Source: Trichosphaerium sp. ATCC 40318 (lineage: Eukaryota > Discosea > Flabellinia > Trichosidae). From it: 64,000 nt of DNA. The DNA lies in assembly GCA_038496445.1 (NCBI GenBank), contig JALMLS010000577.1:186001-250000 (forward strand). The letters run 5' to 3'. This document shows, in pieces, positions 1-11,300 of this stretch. How positions within the stretch are numbered: position 1 is the stretch's first letter; every line of letters begins with the position of its first letter. A program made the translations under genes and the position numbers. The notes below the pieces were generated by a model. The model ran no database searches, was not told the origin of the DNA, and saw nothing but the letters and a program-made list of their open reading frames with translations.

Positions 1-1133
1 GTTACAGTACCTCCACTGTTTTTGCTTCACAAACAAAGAAAGTCATTGACTTAACTTTTTGAACTTCAGGGTCTACTATGATTGATATTAAACCCCATGA
101 TACTCTGCATTTTAAACTTATAGAACGACATGATACACCAAAGGAGGTACTTACATAGCTCCCCTCTCACTAGAGGTAAGATAGTAATTTGTTCTTCAAA
201 CAGGTTTTCGAGTATGAAGTCCCAGTACCATTGGTTGACTTGCACAGTCTGGTAGGATCGTCATGGGATCTTGTTATCATAAAGGTAATGTCCATTCTCT
301 TTTTTTTGTTTATGATCACGTGCTTATGAGTCTATTTATAGCTTGTAAAATACATAGATGGCATAAACCATGTCAAAAAGATAGCCAGCTTGGCTGATGT
401 GCAGATTGATATTGCAAAGAATGCGATAGCTCACCTTCTTTACTACGAACTCGTCTCGATGGTTGATCTCTTCCAGTATACTAACATGTATGCTATTACG
501 CCTAAGATTAGATTGTTGGCAAATGACCACAAGATGCAAGCAGAATGCGTCCGTTTAGTAGCAAAGGATCGTAAGTATTCATATTATCGTCATTTTTCTT
601 ACCTTGCCAAAATAGCCGAGTCACCTCCCAAGTTCTCAAAGGTATTCTCTCTGTACTGCGCTTTAAAGCCTGGTAAACCTCTCAAGAACTTTGCAAAGGA
701 GCACGCACCAGCTAATGCGAATGTTGATCTCAGGTCAGTTGGAGACATTGGTTTGTTTTGCTTTTTATACTGACATCCTCACTTTAGGAGTTTAATAACA
801 TTTGGTGTCATGAACGGATTACTAAGGCGTATTCAATTGTACGACATTATCCATCTTTCTTTTTCAGTAGTGTAACCACCGTAGGTACCCTCTTTCATTG
901 TCGAACCTGATACGCATTGGAGACCCTTCAGTAGACTCAGCAATACCTAACGTTGAAGAGTACGTTTCCTGTTTTTATTGCAATACAAAAAAATAAGATT
1001 GTCTGTGCTCCAGCAATGTTTAACATTCGCTAGGCTCATCGATGGTCAACACTGCTTTGATGAGATATGTTGTAAACTTAATCTATCCTACATGCGCGCA
1101 GCTACCCATTTCGGATACACGCTAGGAAGGTGA
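1..1133 (+). CDS. NPRL2: NPRL2 (GATOR1 subunit), C-terminal half; 5' end outside window
   Basis: Partial spliced gene that begins upstream of the window. NPRL2 is part of the GATOR1 complex, the GTPase-activating complex for Rag GTPases that represses TORC1 on lysosomes or vacuoles when amino acids are scarce. In exon order the reading frame gives IDIKPHDTLHFKLIE, YEVPVPL, YIDGINHV, HLLYYELVSMVDLFQYTNMY, VFSLYCALKPG, ITFGVMNGLLRRIQLYPL and finally DGQHCFDEICCKLNLSYMRA, which follow the family's C-terminal landmarks in order. The conserved 'F/YDEICC' block sits just before the stop at 1131-1133, as in animal and fungal NPRL2. Introns are about 50-70 nt with GTAC-type donors; the one near 830-882 joins ..CAATT to GTACCC. 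The N-terminal longin-like domain is missing only because of the window edge. Assignment is secure; exact exon limits before position 190 are less certain. Confidence 0.9.
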
Positions 1134-1256
1134 CTACCCTTCATCATTGTAACTGTATAAAACACCATTGTATTGAGTTTGAGGTTCCCTTAAATTTACG
1201 AAGGCCGGCGCTGTTGTTGACTGTCAAATAATTCGTTTATATTCCAATTACACAAC

Positions 1257-1880
1257 ATGTACTACACACTAGCTCTTTTCTTGGCTATTATCTGTATTGT
1301 CGCTGCTCAAGGAGATGCAGGATGCTCCTGTAAAGGCGTGGCATGTAACTGTTGCGCAGAATACGAGAACGGACCTCTCACTCTATCAACATGCGCTGAT
1401 TTGACATGGGACGCTGCGAATAAAGTATGACACCTATTTCTGATTTTTTTATGGCGCAAGGCTTTAGTTTAACGAAAATTAGAGCGTGGGTGCCGAAATA
1501 ACCTTTGGAGGCGCTGAGGTTCTTCAAACATCATTCTCTCGTACGTATTTTAGAAAAATCACGTGAATATTTCCAAGCTTATAAGCTAACTAGAGAGTCA
1601 TCCTTCCGAATGCATTAATGTCGGTTTATTCAAGCTATGGTAAGAATCACGTGTGATACCTTTCCGTTTTAATAATATTGTTTCTTCAAGCTTTACAATG
1701 GAAAATGCTACGCTAACAAACACCGGTGCTTGTGCTTGCTTTAGTGTCGCCTTTACCACGTTTGGCGTTAACGTTGCCCTCCCTCTTGGTTTTATGAATG
1801 TACCTGATGACACGTTTGTGTGCCCTACTACATCTCAAGGTACTAATATATCTCTTATTGACTTCCCAATCCCCATCTAA
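1257..1880 (+). CDS. Small secreted Cys-rich protein, DUF4773-like
   Basis: The ATG at 1257 opens a clear signal peptide (MYYTLALFLAIICIVAA). It is followed by GCSCKGVACNCCAEY, a C-x-C-x4-C-x-CC cluster like the start of the DUF4773 family. Later exons give CINVGLFKLCFTMEN and TNTGACACFSVAFTTFG, then ALPLGF, matching the family pattern of a central 'C.. .f.L.f' block followed by paired cysteines. There are three short introns (near 1425-1472, 1541-1596 and 1638-1691). The last exon either reads through to TAA at 1878-1880, or is spliced once more (GTACTA at 1840 to TAG at 1893) to end around 1930; I cannot decide. A poly(A)-like ATAAAT lies near 1935. The function of DUF4773 proteins is unknown; extracellular location is inferred from the signal peptide. 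The family match is from memory of its cysteine pattern. Confidence 0.6.
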
Positions 1881-2357
1881 CCCCATTGTTAGCTCAATGC
1901 AAAGTTGGAGAGAATAAGAAACGTTAAAGTTTAAATAAATATTCTTGGTTTCACAAAAAAAAAAAAGGAGTTGTTGCTCACAGGGTCTTATACAAACCAC
2001 ACTTGTTGCACTATGAAGAGGTAGTGGTTACTGGCTACGCCAAGGGAAAGACGCATGTATAGTCTTGTGCTCCTGTCCAACGACCTTTTATCGGGAAACC
2101 GGTCGGGTAGTATTCCCCGATACGAATAATTCTTTTTTTTTTGTTTTCATTTTTTATTATCGCTTTTTTTTGTTCTTGTTTTTCCTTTGTCCTGTTTTCC
2201 CTTCACTCAAAAACATGCCTAAAGATATCTTATTATTATGGGATTTAACATCCCCTGAGGCGTCCAAAAGAACTCTTTTCGTTTCCTATGAAGACAACCA
2301 AAGTTAGAAGACAAACAAAGAGCAAACAAATTAAAAAAAACCAAAAATAAAAGATTG
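1881..2357. other. Intergenic, A/T-run rich 3'-3' gap
   Basis: The gap lies between the convergent DUF4773-like and makorin genes. It contains an A run at 1957-1968, a T-rich block at 2130-2200, and a short open stretch around 1985-2058 that could be an alternative last exon of the upstream gene. No other gene is recognisable. Confidence 0.4.
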
Positions 2358-4210
2358 TTATCGTACAAGTATCGGATTCCCGTCGCTATCTGTATGTGCA
2401 TACATGCAGTTCTCCCCAAATTTACAAGTACCATTTCCAAAATCAAAGTATTTGCATGGTATCTTACTCATTTTACCCTACAACAAGCTGAGCGAACGGT
2501 TCCAGAGTTAAATGTTGGCTCTTCAAAAAAAAATTTGAGCCAAAAAATTTGTTACCTTGTATTCGTGTATAAAACCTTGTTTTTGCCTCTGATCTGTAAT
2601 CATCACGTGACTAGGTACAACAAAATAGCTGAGGACGTTACAGCTTGGACAATTACGGAACTGAGCGACATTGCCTTTTTCCTTTTGAGCCCGAAACTCT
2701 TTTATACAAGGCAAACAAAAAGCGCAGTTACAATTCGCTAAAAAATCAAAAAATAAGCAAAAAACAAGATCCAACTAATTAAAGGTTATCAAAGACGCAC
2801 GCAATAAACCAAATCTGCTGCCAGTATTTCTCACACCTTGTCGGCAAAGAGCACATTCATAGTTAAGAGATTCATCAGCTTGATCACGTTTCTCGGATTT
2901 TTGAGTGCATTCCTTAATATGTTGTTGATTGTGTGCAGCGTTTCCTGGTATCAACATGGGTTTTTGGCATATGTGACACACGTCTCCATGAACGTTCCTG
3001 CAATGGGCTCCATAACGGCAATATCCTTGAATGTGGTATGTACATAGTTGCTGAGGACTCGGAGAACGAGGGTATTCATCAATTTCTGAACAAGGAAAAA
3101 ATTTAAGTATTCAGGGAGCAAAGTCAGAGGGGAAAAAAAAACTGGAGTAAAAAAAATGTCCTGTTATTAGTGACGTACCATTCCCGTTGTGTGAACGTGT
3201 ATTGTCGTTTGAAAAACCATTTGCTTCCATATTGTCTTGGGCACCATTCCTCGTATTATATAGCTGCTGGGAACCATTTGGCGAGCGGGATTGGGCGGGC
3301 TGGCGATCCCAAGGAGATTGGAAATACTCCGCCGGAGACGAAGATTGACGCAATCGCTGAGAAGGTGCGTCTGGTTGATCGTACGCAGGTGTTAATACAT
3401 AACTCTTACGCCTGGGCTGAGGCGTATTATCCCTAATATGAGATTAACTTCAAAAAAGCACAAGAATAAAATGTCGTACCCACCGCTTGACGCGATGTCA
3501 ATTGGTAAACTGAACAAACTATTCGATCTCCCTCTATTACGTCTGTAGTTTTTTTTTTAGTGATTTTGAGATCAAAAAGGTAATTATCTAGTTTGTAGTG
3601 ACGTACGAAAACGCTTCGTGGTATGAACTAGAGTTATACGATGCACTTTGTGCCCATGGGTCATTTGACATTGGCACGGATTGAGGTGCCGATGAAGGAA
3701 ACTGCAAAGATTGAGAGAACAAACTTGTTGCGCGTGGCCTCTCACCATCAAAATGAGACTCATCCATACCAGGACTACGCCCTTGATGACTTCCTGTTCT
3801 ACTACCGGACAATGAATCACGATAACCTTCGCTTTCACCACTCCTAACAATTTAATGTTAGAATACAAACAAGATATACCAAAAAAAGATAATTTCGCTT
3901 TACCATGAGTAGTTATCGGAAGGAGCTGATCCTACGCCATTGGGGTGTACCGGTTTTTTATCCCAGGGGTTACGAAAATGAGCAGGCGCGCTAGAAGCTT
4001 GCGGTACAGCAAGCGTGGCAGATCTCATAGGTAAATATTGCGCTGGCTTGTCGTCCAAATAATTATTGTCGGAAATGCTGGCTCCACTCATTGCCTGGAT
4101 AACTTTTTTGAAAACGCGTCAATACCATCCAAAAATAAAAGAAAAAAATAACTGTAAAACAACACAAAAAAGGTAACCTCAAATGTTGATTTGGGTGACA
4201 TTTGAGACAT
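2358..4210 (-). CDS. MKRN: Makorin-type RING E3 ubiquitin ligase
   Basis: Reverse-strand spliced gene. Domains in order: a disordered Ser/Asn/Pro-rich N-terminal part (start MSQMSPKSTFE at 4210), carrying three 'PW' motifs (NPWDKKPV, NDPWAQ, SPWDRQP); one CCCH zinc finger, CTYHIQGYCRYGAHCRNVH (C-x7-C-x5-C-x3-H); the makorin-specific Cys-His segment, GDVCHICQKPMLIPGNAAHN then QQHIKEC; a RING starting ECALC, with RFGLL, NCNCAFCLPCI and NCPSC; then VVPS; and a final CCCH finger, CKYFDFGNGTCKFGENCMYA. This order (CCCH, Cys-His, RING, CCCH) is diagnostic of makorins, RNA-binding E3 ligases. The RING position that is normally His in 'NCNH' is Cys here. Exons join through donors such as GTGCGT and GTACGT. 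Stop at 2358-2360. Family members usually have more N-terminal CCCH fingers; only one precedes the RING here. Confidence 0.88.
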
Positions 4211-4444
4211 ATTTTTTTTTTTTTTTTTTTTTCCTTTTTTCAATTTATTACTCAAGATAAACGCACGTTTGGATTCTTCTTTTGATTCTATTGAGAAGAA
4301 TGAGAAAACATCTTCATGGTCAGCCCTAGGATCAGTGTTGAGAATGAGAATTCGAATTACCCTTTTTTTTTATTGGGATTTGATCAAACAGCACAAATTC
4401 TTAAGCGTGAGTGTTCTGGTAGCGTTTCCTACCAGTAAAAATGA

Positions 4445-4575
4445 TCGTACCCGTTGCGTGTTTCATTATGTGTAATTCCAGGCGATTGTCTTGTGCCTTG
4501 CCTAAGGTCGCTGCCATAAAGGTTTTGATTGGATGGCCAATGGCTGCCGTTGCCGTTCATGTATGGCGAAGTGCC
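4445..4575 (-). other. Possible orphan exon upstream of makorin gene
   Basis: On the reverse strand an open segment bounded by a TAG acceptor and a GTACGA donor reads SPYMNGNGSHWPSNQ and, further on, ITHNETRNG. Its composition (Asn, Gly, Ser, Trp-Pro) resembles the makorin linker. The makorin start at 4210 has an A-run directly upstream and no acceptor, so this segment does not splice cleanly onto it. It may be an alternative 5' exon or a decayed duplicate. Confidence 0.25.
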
Positions 4576-4617
4576 TACCAGTAAATAAGCCTCTAGGCGT
4601 AGTTGCGACAATAACAA

Positions 4618-5261
4618 AGGCGATTGTCAGGTGTCGTTCTAATTTAATGGCAAATTTGTTTTATTGAAATAAAAAGTGCCACAAGTAATTCGTAACGTGT
4701 TACGGCGTTGTGAAGATGAAAAATAATTTGTTGTTACTGTATTTAATGTTAATTTTGTAAACCGAACGTTAACACGCGAGAGTTAAAGTACTCTTTGCCG
4801 TTACCATCGCGTGTTAAGAACGTCAGCTGGATGTTTTGTTAATAGCTCGTTTAACAGGTCGTACTTTGTTGCTCCCTGCGCGCACCGCCATTGTAGTTAT
4901 CGTTTACGCCTTGGTTATGCATCAAGCGCTGTTATTTAAGATTCACGAGTTTTGATGGCGTGATTACGCGTTGTGAGTTGTTGTAGCGAAGCACAACACA
5001 ATTTTATAACGTAGATATTTGTAGTTAACCTACCACTCAATTTTATCAGTGAAACAGCTTATCAATACTTCTTGTGAGTTCGACGTGCTGCTGCAGTGAC
5101 GCTGGGTTCGTTTTTATCGATATAAAATGACTACCAAAAAACATCTCCTCACAAATCTGGCGAGTCAGTCAACCTGTTTATTTGTTTGGACATTCTCTCT
5201 CTTGCCAGAACTCGAACAAGCTTTGCTTACATAACAAAAGGTAGGTCAGTAAAGTATCGTT
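4618..5261. other. Intergenic region, divergent promoters
   Basis: No coding sequence is recognised in this stretch between a reverse-strand and a forward-strand gene. It has a near-palindrome CGTAACGTGTTACG around 4692. The last 100 bases before the next start presumably hold that gene's promoter and 5' UTR. Confidence 0.4.
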
Positions 5262-6698
5262 ATGCTGAGGGTCACAACAGGAAGAAAATTAAACTCGCAA
5301 ATGTCAAACAAACGAAAGGCTCACAATGTTGCTTCTAGAAAAGCGAAGAAAGCTAAAACTAATATGGACATTGTCAAGCTATTGGACTTTGATGTAAAAC
5401 AACTAAAGAGTGAAGAGGACTTCTCTCAGGCCTTTAAACGTGCGTAGAGCTTGGTTTTGATCAACAAAAAACATTTTCTAGGTATCGCCACTACGTTAAT
5501 GAGTAATTTTGTTATTGTTGCTGGAGGCGATAGCCGCTTTCAATTCTTGGAGACAGAGTTCTACTACAGGGTAAGTGCAAAATTTTTTAGTGAATTGCAA
5601 TGATTGACTCCACGAACCTAGGGAGAAGGCCATATGGATTATTTTACACATTGTGATGACTTACAATCAACCATGGCCAATTGGTACGTTTAAATTAGCA
5701 GAAAAGGAAAAAAAATGCCGCCAATTTCTCATTTAGCTCAAAGGTACTTTCACAAAACTGGCTCTGGTTATAAGGGTTCGCACACTTTTTTTTTCTTCGT
5801 ACAGTTCTCATGACATGTTGTAGGAGGCACATACAAAGGCATTGACATAACGTTTGGAAAAGGGGTAGCCAACATTTAAGACAAGCACTGGTACTAACAA
5901 TTTTGGTAGGATGATTGTTTTGGTGGCATTCTTATTCGCGCCATTAAAAAAATAGACCCTGATAAAGCAGATGCAAGTACGCTCTCCTGATACTTGGATT
6001 ATCACAATATACAAACCAACGCGTAGGTCTTGTGTCAGATGGTCCATGCAAGGTCGTGGATGCACTTTTAAAAGCAGTTGGCAAGCAATCCGTAGCAGGT
6101 ACATGAGATGTCAAAAAAAATCAACCAGATTTTGCTCCAAATAGCTTAACACTACTTAGGATTTGCAGACGATAATGATAATTTTGACGTGTCTATAATT
6201 GCCAAAGACGACTTGTACGTCGCCTACGACGCTTCCTTAAAGGGCACTACACCTCCTATTAGAACACCACGGTACAGATTTAGATATTTTGTTGATCTCA
6301 AACTAAACTCTACCTTGCAGCGTTGGGCTGACTCTAAAATCTAAAACTGATAATCGCAGACCAGAGTTCGTCGCAAAACCTTACAGATTTGTATCAAGAC
6401 CAGATTTGGTAAAGAAAGGTAAACAACACATGGTATTGGGTATGCACAACGACGGATTTGATCCTGCTGAGATATCAAAAGTACGTTGCCTATTTTGTGA
6501 TGATTTACACAGGCAGGAGATTGCTTACTTGTTTACTAGCAAACAAAAGTTTCTTTAAAGAATATAGCCAAATATATTGGTTTGTTTGATGAAGGCAAGG
6601 AATTAAGCGACGAGTTCTTTTTCCACAAGGCTCTAAAGGTTGACGTTTTATGTAAAATGATAGGCGCACTCGGTAATCTACGTGAAGACAAAGAGTAA
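5262..6698 (+). CDS. Conserved protein, possible 3-methyladenine-DNA-glycosylase-like fold
   Basis: Spliced gene with about eight short introns; the stop is at 6696-6698 and AATAAA lies near 6723. A second in-frame ATG at 5301 (MSNKRKAHN) may be the real start, since a Lys/Arg-rich nuclear-localisation-like segment (RKAKKAKTN) follows. The body reads FQFLETEFYYRGEGHMDYFT, NWYFHKTGSGYKGGTYKGID, ITFG, DDCFGGILIRAIKKID, SDGPCKVVDALLKAVG, PRVGLTLKSK and FVAKPYRFVSRPD. The order 'LETE.. - Y..G - ILIRAI - GP.K..DAL' parallels the alkyladenine glycosylase layout (VETEAY, then LIRALEP, then GPG.L..AL). I therefore infer a related fold, but catalytic equivalence is not shown. Nuclear location is inferred from the basic N-terminus. 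Gene reality is strong; function is open. Confidence 0.6.
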
Positions 6699-6948
6699 CG
6701 TAATCTTCTCGCCTTGTGTTAAAATAAAAGCCGTTTTTTTTTGAACAACTACGCACGTAATATTCAACTATGACGAGGCATACTTGCCAATGCTTTTGGC
6801 ATCTCTATCACCATGCCGTGGGATGCCAAAATGTTAAGCTACTCGCCAAATTCCATCCGGTTAAATGTCATTTTACAAGGTTCATAGAGTGTTTAGATGG
6901 TACCTGCAATGTAAACGAAAAATATTTATTGTACGTAACGTTTACGTG

Positions 6949-7501
6949 TTATAATGTAAACGCGTAAATCACGCACAACATTAGAAATGTTGTGTATACA
7001 CTGAACTGCAATATTGGAGCAGGAGCGCACTGCTCTGCAGGGCAACCGTATGCTGCGCAACGTTCTTCGTACACCTCTAAATCTGACCCTGTGTTGCACT
7101 TTGTAGATGTGAGGCATTTTCCGTAGACTTGGTAGCACTCACAGCGATGCTATGTGTTGTTAGCGGGTTTTTATGTCCTCGGTAGTATGCAACGCGCAAT
7201 TAGCGTAGATTTGCGTTTATACGCTATGTGCGGTTGCGAAAACGAACTTACTTCTACAACTTGAGTTGCATTTGATGGCAGTGTTTCAAAACCAGCCGGA
7301 AGCACCTCATAGCAATCTGTGAAGTTGTGGACGCATGTAAACAATAAAGGACTACGTTCACATTCAGAAGTTGCTGAAACTGTGTTATACGCTAAATGCG
7401 TGTTAGTACATATTAAAATTGAAGGGATTGTGCACTACAGCCATTAACCGCGTACATAATACTAAGAGCACTACACATGATATTATACTAGCATATAACA
7501 T
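6949..7501 (-). CDS. Short secreted Cys-rich protein with GPI-type C-terminus
   Basis: Three-exon reverse-strand gene not evident as one open frame. Exon 1 (ATG at 7501) encodes a signal peptide, MLYASIISCVVLLVL. A GTACGC donor and an acceptor near 7376 lead into TSECERSPLLFTCVHNFTDC and then YEVLPAGFETLPSN. A second intron (GTAAGT donor) leads to HRCECYQVYGKCLTSTKCN, CAAYGCPAEQCAPAP and a hydrophobic tail, ILQFSVYTTFLMLCVIYAFT, ending at TAA (6949-6951). The first intron contains TACTAAC, a textbook branch site. Signal peptide, many cysteines and a short C-terminal hydrophobic tail suggest a GPI-anchored cell-surface protein of about 130 residues. AATAAA on this strand lies at 6925-6930. I recognise no family. 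Confidence 0.65.
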
Positions 7502-8359
7502 AGTTTTGCCTTCTTTCCAAAGTTATTGGGTAACGTAATGATTTTTTACCCAAAAACAAGAAGTTGTCATATTTTTTCCTCAAATGGCCTTATTACAGCG
7601 CCACGTGGGTTTTTGAGGTTCGTGTCACTCGTGTGGTTTCGTGCGATGTTTACTTTAATATTCAGCGTAAGGAACACACGTCACGTGACGGAACGCGAAA
7701 GATCTGAAATGCTACCAGAAGCTATAGCACTTTGTTACGGGTTTTCACCATAAAAAGACACAAAAAAAAATCACGTTTCTTTGATTTGGAGGGGATTATA
7801 AATTACCCACCTTGCTCTTTTACGTACGCCGTTTTGTGCATGAGATCGGTCGTTTCATTATTTCTCCCCTTTTTTTCTCCGATGCTTTGCGCAGCACCAG
7901 TAATCGACATGGTTCGTCATTTGAACGTGGGTATTTTCTTAACCGCATGAAATACTACGTTCTAACACACTTCTCACATGAAATTTTTGTAGTTGTCATT
8001 AAAAAACTACACGCACGAGATTTTTGTTTTTACGGCTATTGCATGCTAATATATTGCCCGTCATACCGTCAGATATGTTTGGGAGATAACAGGATAAGTA
8101 TCGACAACAACACCTGAAATAGGAAATTTCGAGAATTTTTGACGTGCTCACTGTTATCAAACTTTATCAACAAGCTCGCAGCTTCTTATCATAAAAAAAC
8201 TACTAACAAGGTATGTTTTTAGTTAACACAGCTCTCAAAACGGAAAACGATCCTATGTTTGTTACCAATTTTTGTTTATTTTGTTTAATCTACTCAAAAG
8301 TACCGTTTGCACACTTAAACTTCTCTACTGTCCCATTTAATGCATTATTAGCAAAAAAC
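7502..8359. other. Intergenic region with CACGTG elements
   Basis: Divergent gap between the secreted gene (reverse) and the DOMON gene (forward). It holds CACGTG at 7602-7607 and a longer palindrome, CGTCACGTGACG, at 7679-7690. No convincing exon is seen on either strand, although several short open frames occur. Confidence 0.45.
7682..7687. promoter_or_regulatory. CACGTG palindrome (in CGTCACGTGACG)
   Basis: Perfect 12 bp palindrome about 180 bp upstream of the reverse-strand start at 7501. It matches an E-box/G-box core and recurs upstream of other genes in the window. Confidence 0.4.
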
Positions 8360-11300
8360 ATGCCAAAACACGGCGTTATACTGCTCCTTGCGCTATGCAC
8401 ACTTTATATGTGCCAAGCGTCTCTCCTAGCGAAACTATCTGATTTTAACACACGTTTTGGCTTCTCACACAATCCCGCTACGTCTAACACAAGAATGTGG
8501 ATATTCTGGACTGTAAACGGCGATAGCGTCGATTTCGGGGTTGTTGGCAAAACTGAGGGATGGGTCGCTGTTGGCCTTAACCCAAATGCTGGAAGTGATC
8601 TCAATAGCGTTATAATGCAAGGTGCAAGCGCTGTCATAGGTATAAATAAATAAAATTAATTTAACCGCTAAACACGCTTTCCAGGCTTTCAAGAGGGTAA
8701 TACAACGACTATTGGTACTTACGACCTCAGACAGACTCCTAGTCGCGGAGCAGATCTCACTACGACTGACTTTACAAATGCAACATGTACGCAGTGCCAG
8801 CTGAAACACCATGTACTCATCTGTAACTTAGTTGAAAAGGATACCGGTTTTGTGAGCCTCACATTCACTCAAAACTATACCACTGCACAAGTAACAACAC
8901 CGCAAGGTTGGTTAGCAGCATACCGAACTGATACATCACTTTTGTCCGCTCACAACACGAGATACAGGGACATTTTGACTTTAAGTATGTTGCCATTATG
9001 AAAAGGGTACACTAAAACTAACACCCATTCTAAGGCGATGGTACTGGCGCTAGAGTTGTTTCTTTATGTACAAATGTTACCTGTAATGGTACTTGTAACC
9101 CTGATGAGGCTAACGACTGTATTCCTCCTCCTTCTGCACCAGTTGAGCCTACAAGCGCCGTTATAACTACACTGGCGCCAATTGGCCCTCAAAATTCTGG
9201 ACCAATAGTGGATTTCCTTGGTGTCAGTGGTCTCACTGCTGAATTTACACTTGAAACAGACACTGTTACTGTACAACTCGAAGCACCAACAACAGGTAAC
9301 TATTAGTGCGCACTTGCAATTTGGGCTTATAGTCTTGTGTTAGGTTATTGTGCTATTGCTTTTGGACAACAATCCATGGTTGGTTCTGTCGCTATTATTG
9401 GATTCTTGAATGGTGGCACTCCTTCTGTGCAGGTATTGCTTTTTTTTTTTTTTTTTTGCACTGGATGTTGATTGTTGTTGTGTAGGCTTGGGATCTTCTT
9501 GCCAGAAATGCTGGTGACGCAGCAGCTTCTGCTGCATTGACGTCATCAAGCCCTTACACATTTGTTGGTACACCAACAGTTGAGACTGTGGGTAACAATG
9601 TGCGAGTTACATTTACAATTAACAGAGCATTCACCTTTAATTCTAATGGTAAGCCTTGTTAAAACTCTTTTTGTCCTTCTCTAACCTTGTTTTCATAGCT
9701 CAAACAATTGATGAAGGCACAAACATTGTCGTCGCATTTGGCGATGTGACAAATGGCCAACCGCAGTACCATGGATTTGAAGGTTTGCAATTTTTCAACA
9801 TTATGTATGAATCTTATTTTTTACTTTTAATAGGACGTAATGGCGGTCAAATCACTTTCGTTGCTACTCCTGTAGCTCCTGTTGCACCTGTTGCACCTAC
9901 CGCACCACCTGTAGCATCTGATGATGATTTCTTGGGCGTTGCTGGCTATCGTCAAAGTAACACAATCAACGGCGATGAAATTACAATCACTTTCTCTGCT
10001 CCAGCAGAATACGTTGCCTTAGGATTCTCATCATCTTCTCCTGCTCGTATGGTGGGATCTGTAGCACTTGTAGGTTACGTTTCCGGCGGTACAGGTGTCT
10101 TGAAGGTGCGCTAGAAGCAAGTCATTAAATAGTGTATTAAAATCATTTTTAGACTTTTGCACTTAACGCTCAGAGCGAAGCTGGTGTTGTTGAGGAAAAC
10201 GGTGTCTTTGACGTTGTGTCAAGTACTGTAACTAGCGTAGGCGGTACAACAAGTGTTGAAGTCACTTTGAAAACTGCATACGAATTTAATGGCGGTAAGT
10301 TTACGGCACTTGGTTTGCTGATCAATCCTCTTTTGGATTTATATATTTGACCAATAAAAAAAAATTTACTTATCAATTTTTCTAGCACAAACCATCTCTG
10401 CAGCTTCTGACATTGTTGTTGCCTATGGTAATTTACGTGGAAGCGGTGACGCCCCAGCACAACACAGTACGTGATAGTGCAGTGGATATACCTCATACAT
10501 CATGCTAAAGTGTTTCAAAATAGGTGCTAGTAATCGTGCTGCTGGTACTCTTTCTGGTGATGCTGCTCCTGTTGATAGTCTAGAAAGTACGTATTTTATT
10601 TAGTCCTTTGTGTTATGCATCCGTTAACATGTTCTATCATTTTAGTTTCCCACGGTGTCCTCATGTTCTTGTCATGGGGTTTACTATTGCCTTTGGGTTG
10701 GATGGCTGCGCGTTACCTTAAATTCAGTGATAAGAAAATGTGCGGTTTCCCTTACTGGTGGGCAATCCACAGGTACGAGATACATGCACACTATTTTTTT
10801 TCTTCGCTTTTCTTGTTTGGTCTGTCTCTCAATATTCTATTCCGTCTCCCATACTGACTTGAGCATTTTTTAGACCACTTCAAATTATCGCTTATGTTCT
10901 ATCTTTGATTGCGTTTGTTATCATTGTCATTGCTGTCGCTGATGCTAATGGTACGCACCACTCTTTTTTTTTGAAATAATAAAAAAATCGGTTTTATTGT
11001 ATCGTTTTCTCACGTATTCCTTGTAGCTGCACAATTTTCTGGAGGTATCTCTAAATTCCATAAACCTCTTGGTTTGATTATCACCATATTGGGTGCTGTC
11101 CAAGTCCTAATAGCAATTTTCAGGTACCCTTTTTTTTTCAACGAAAACAGAAAAAAACAAGATAAAACACTTAAAATATGTATTCCTGTATTTTTGTCTC
11201 ACATACTTTTAAGGCCACATCCTTCTGAGGATGGAAGCAAAGGGTTATGGCGTAAAATATGGGAACAAAAACATCATTGGCGTACGTTATAAGCACATTT

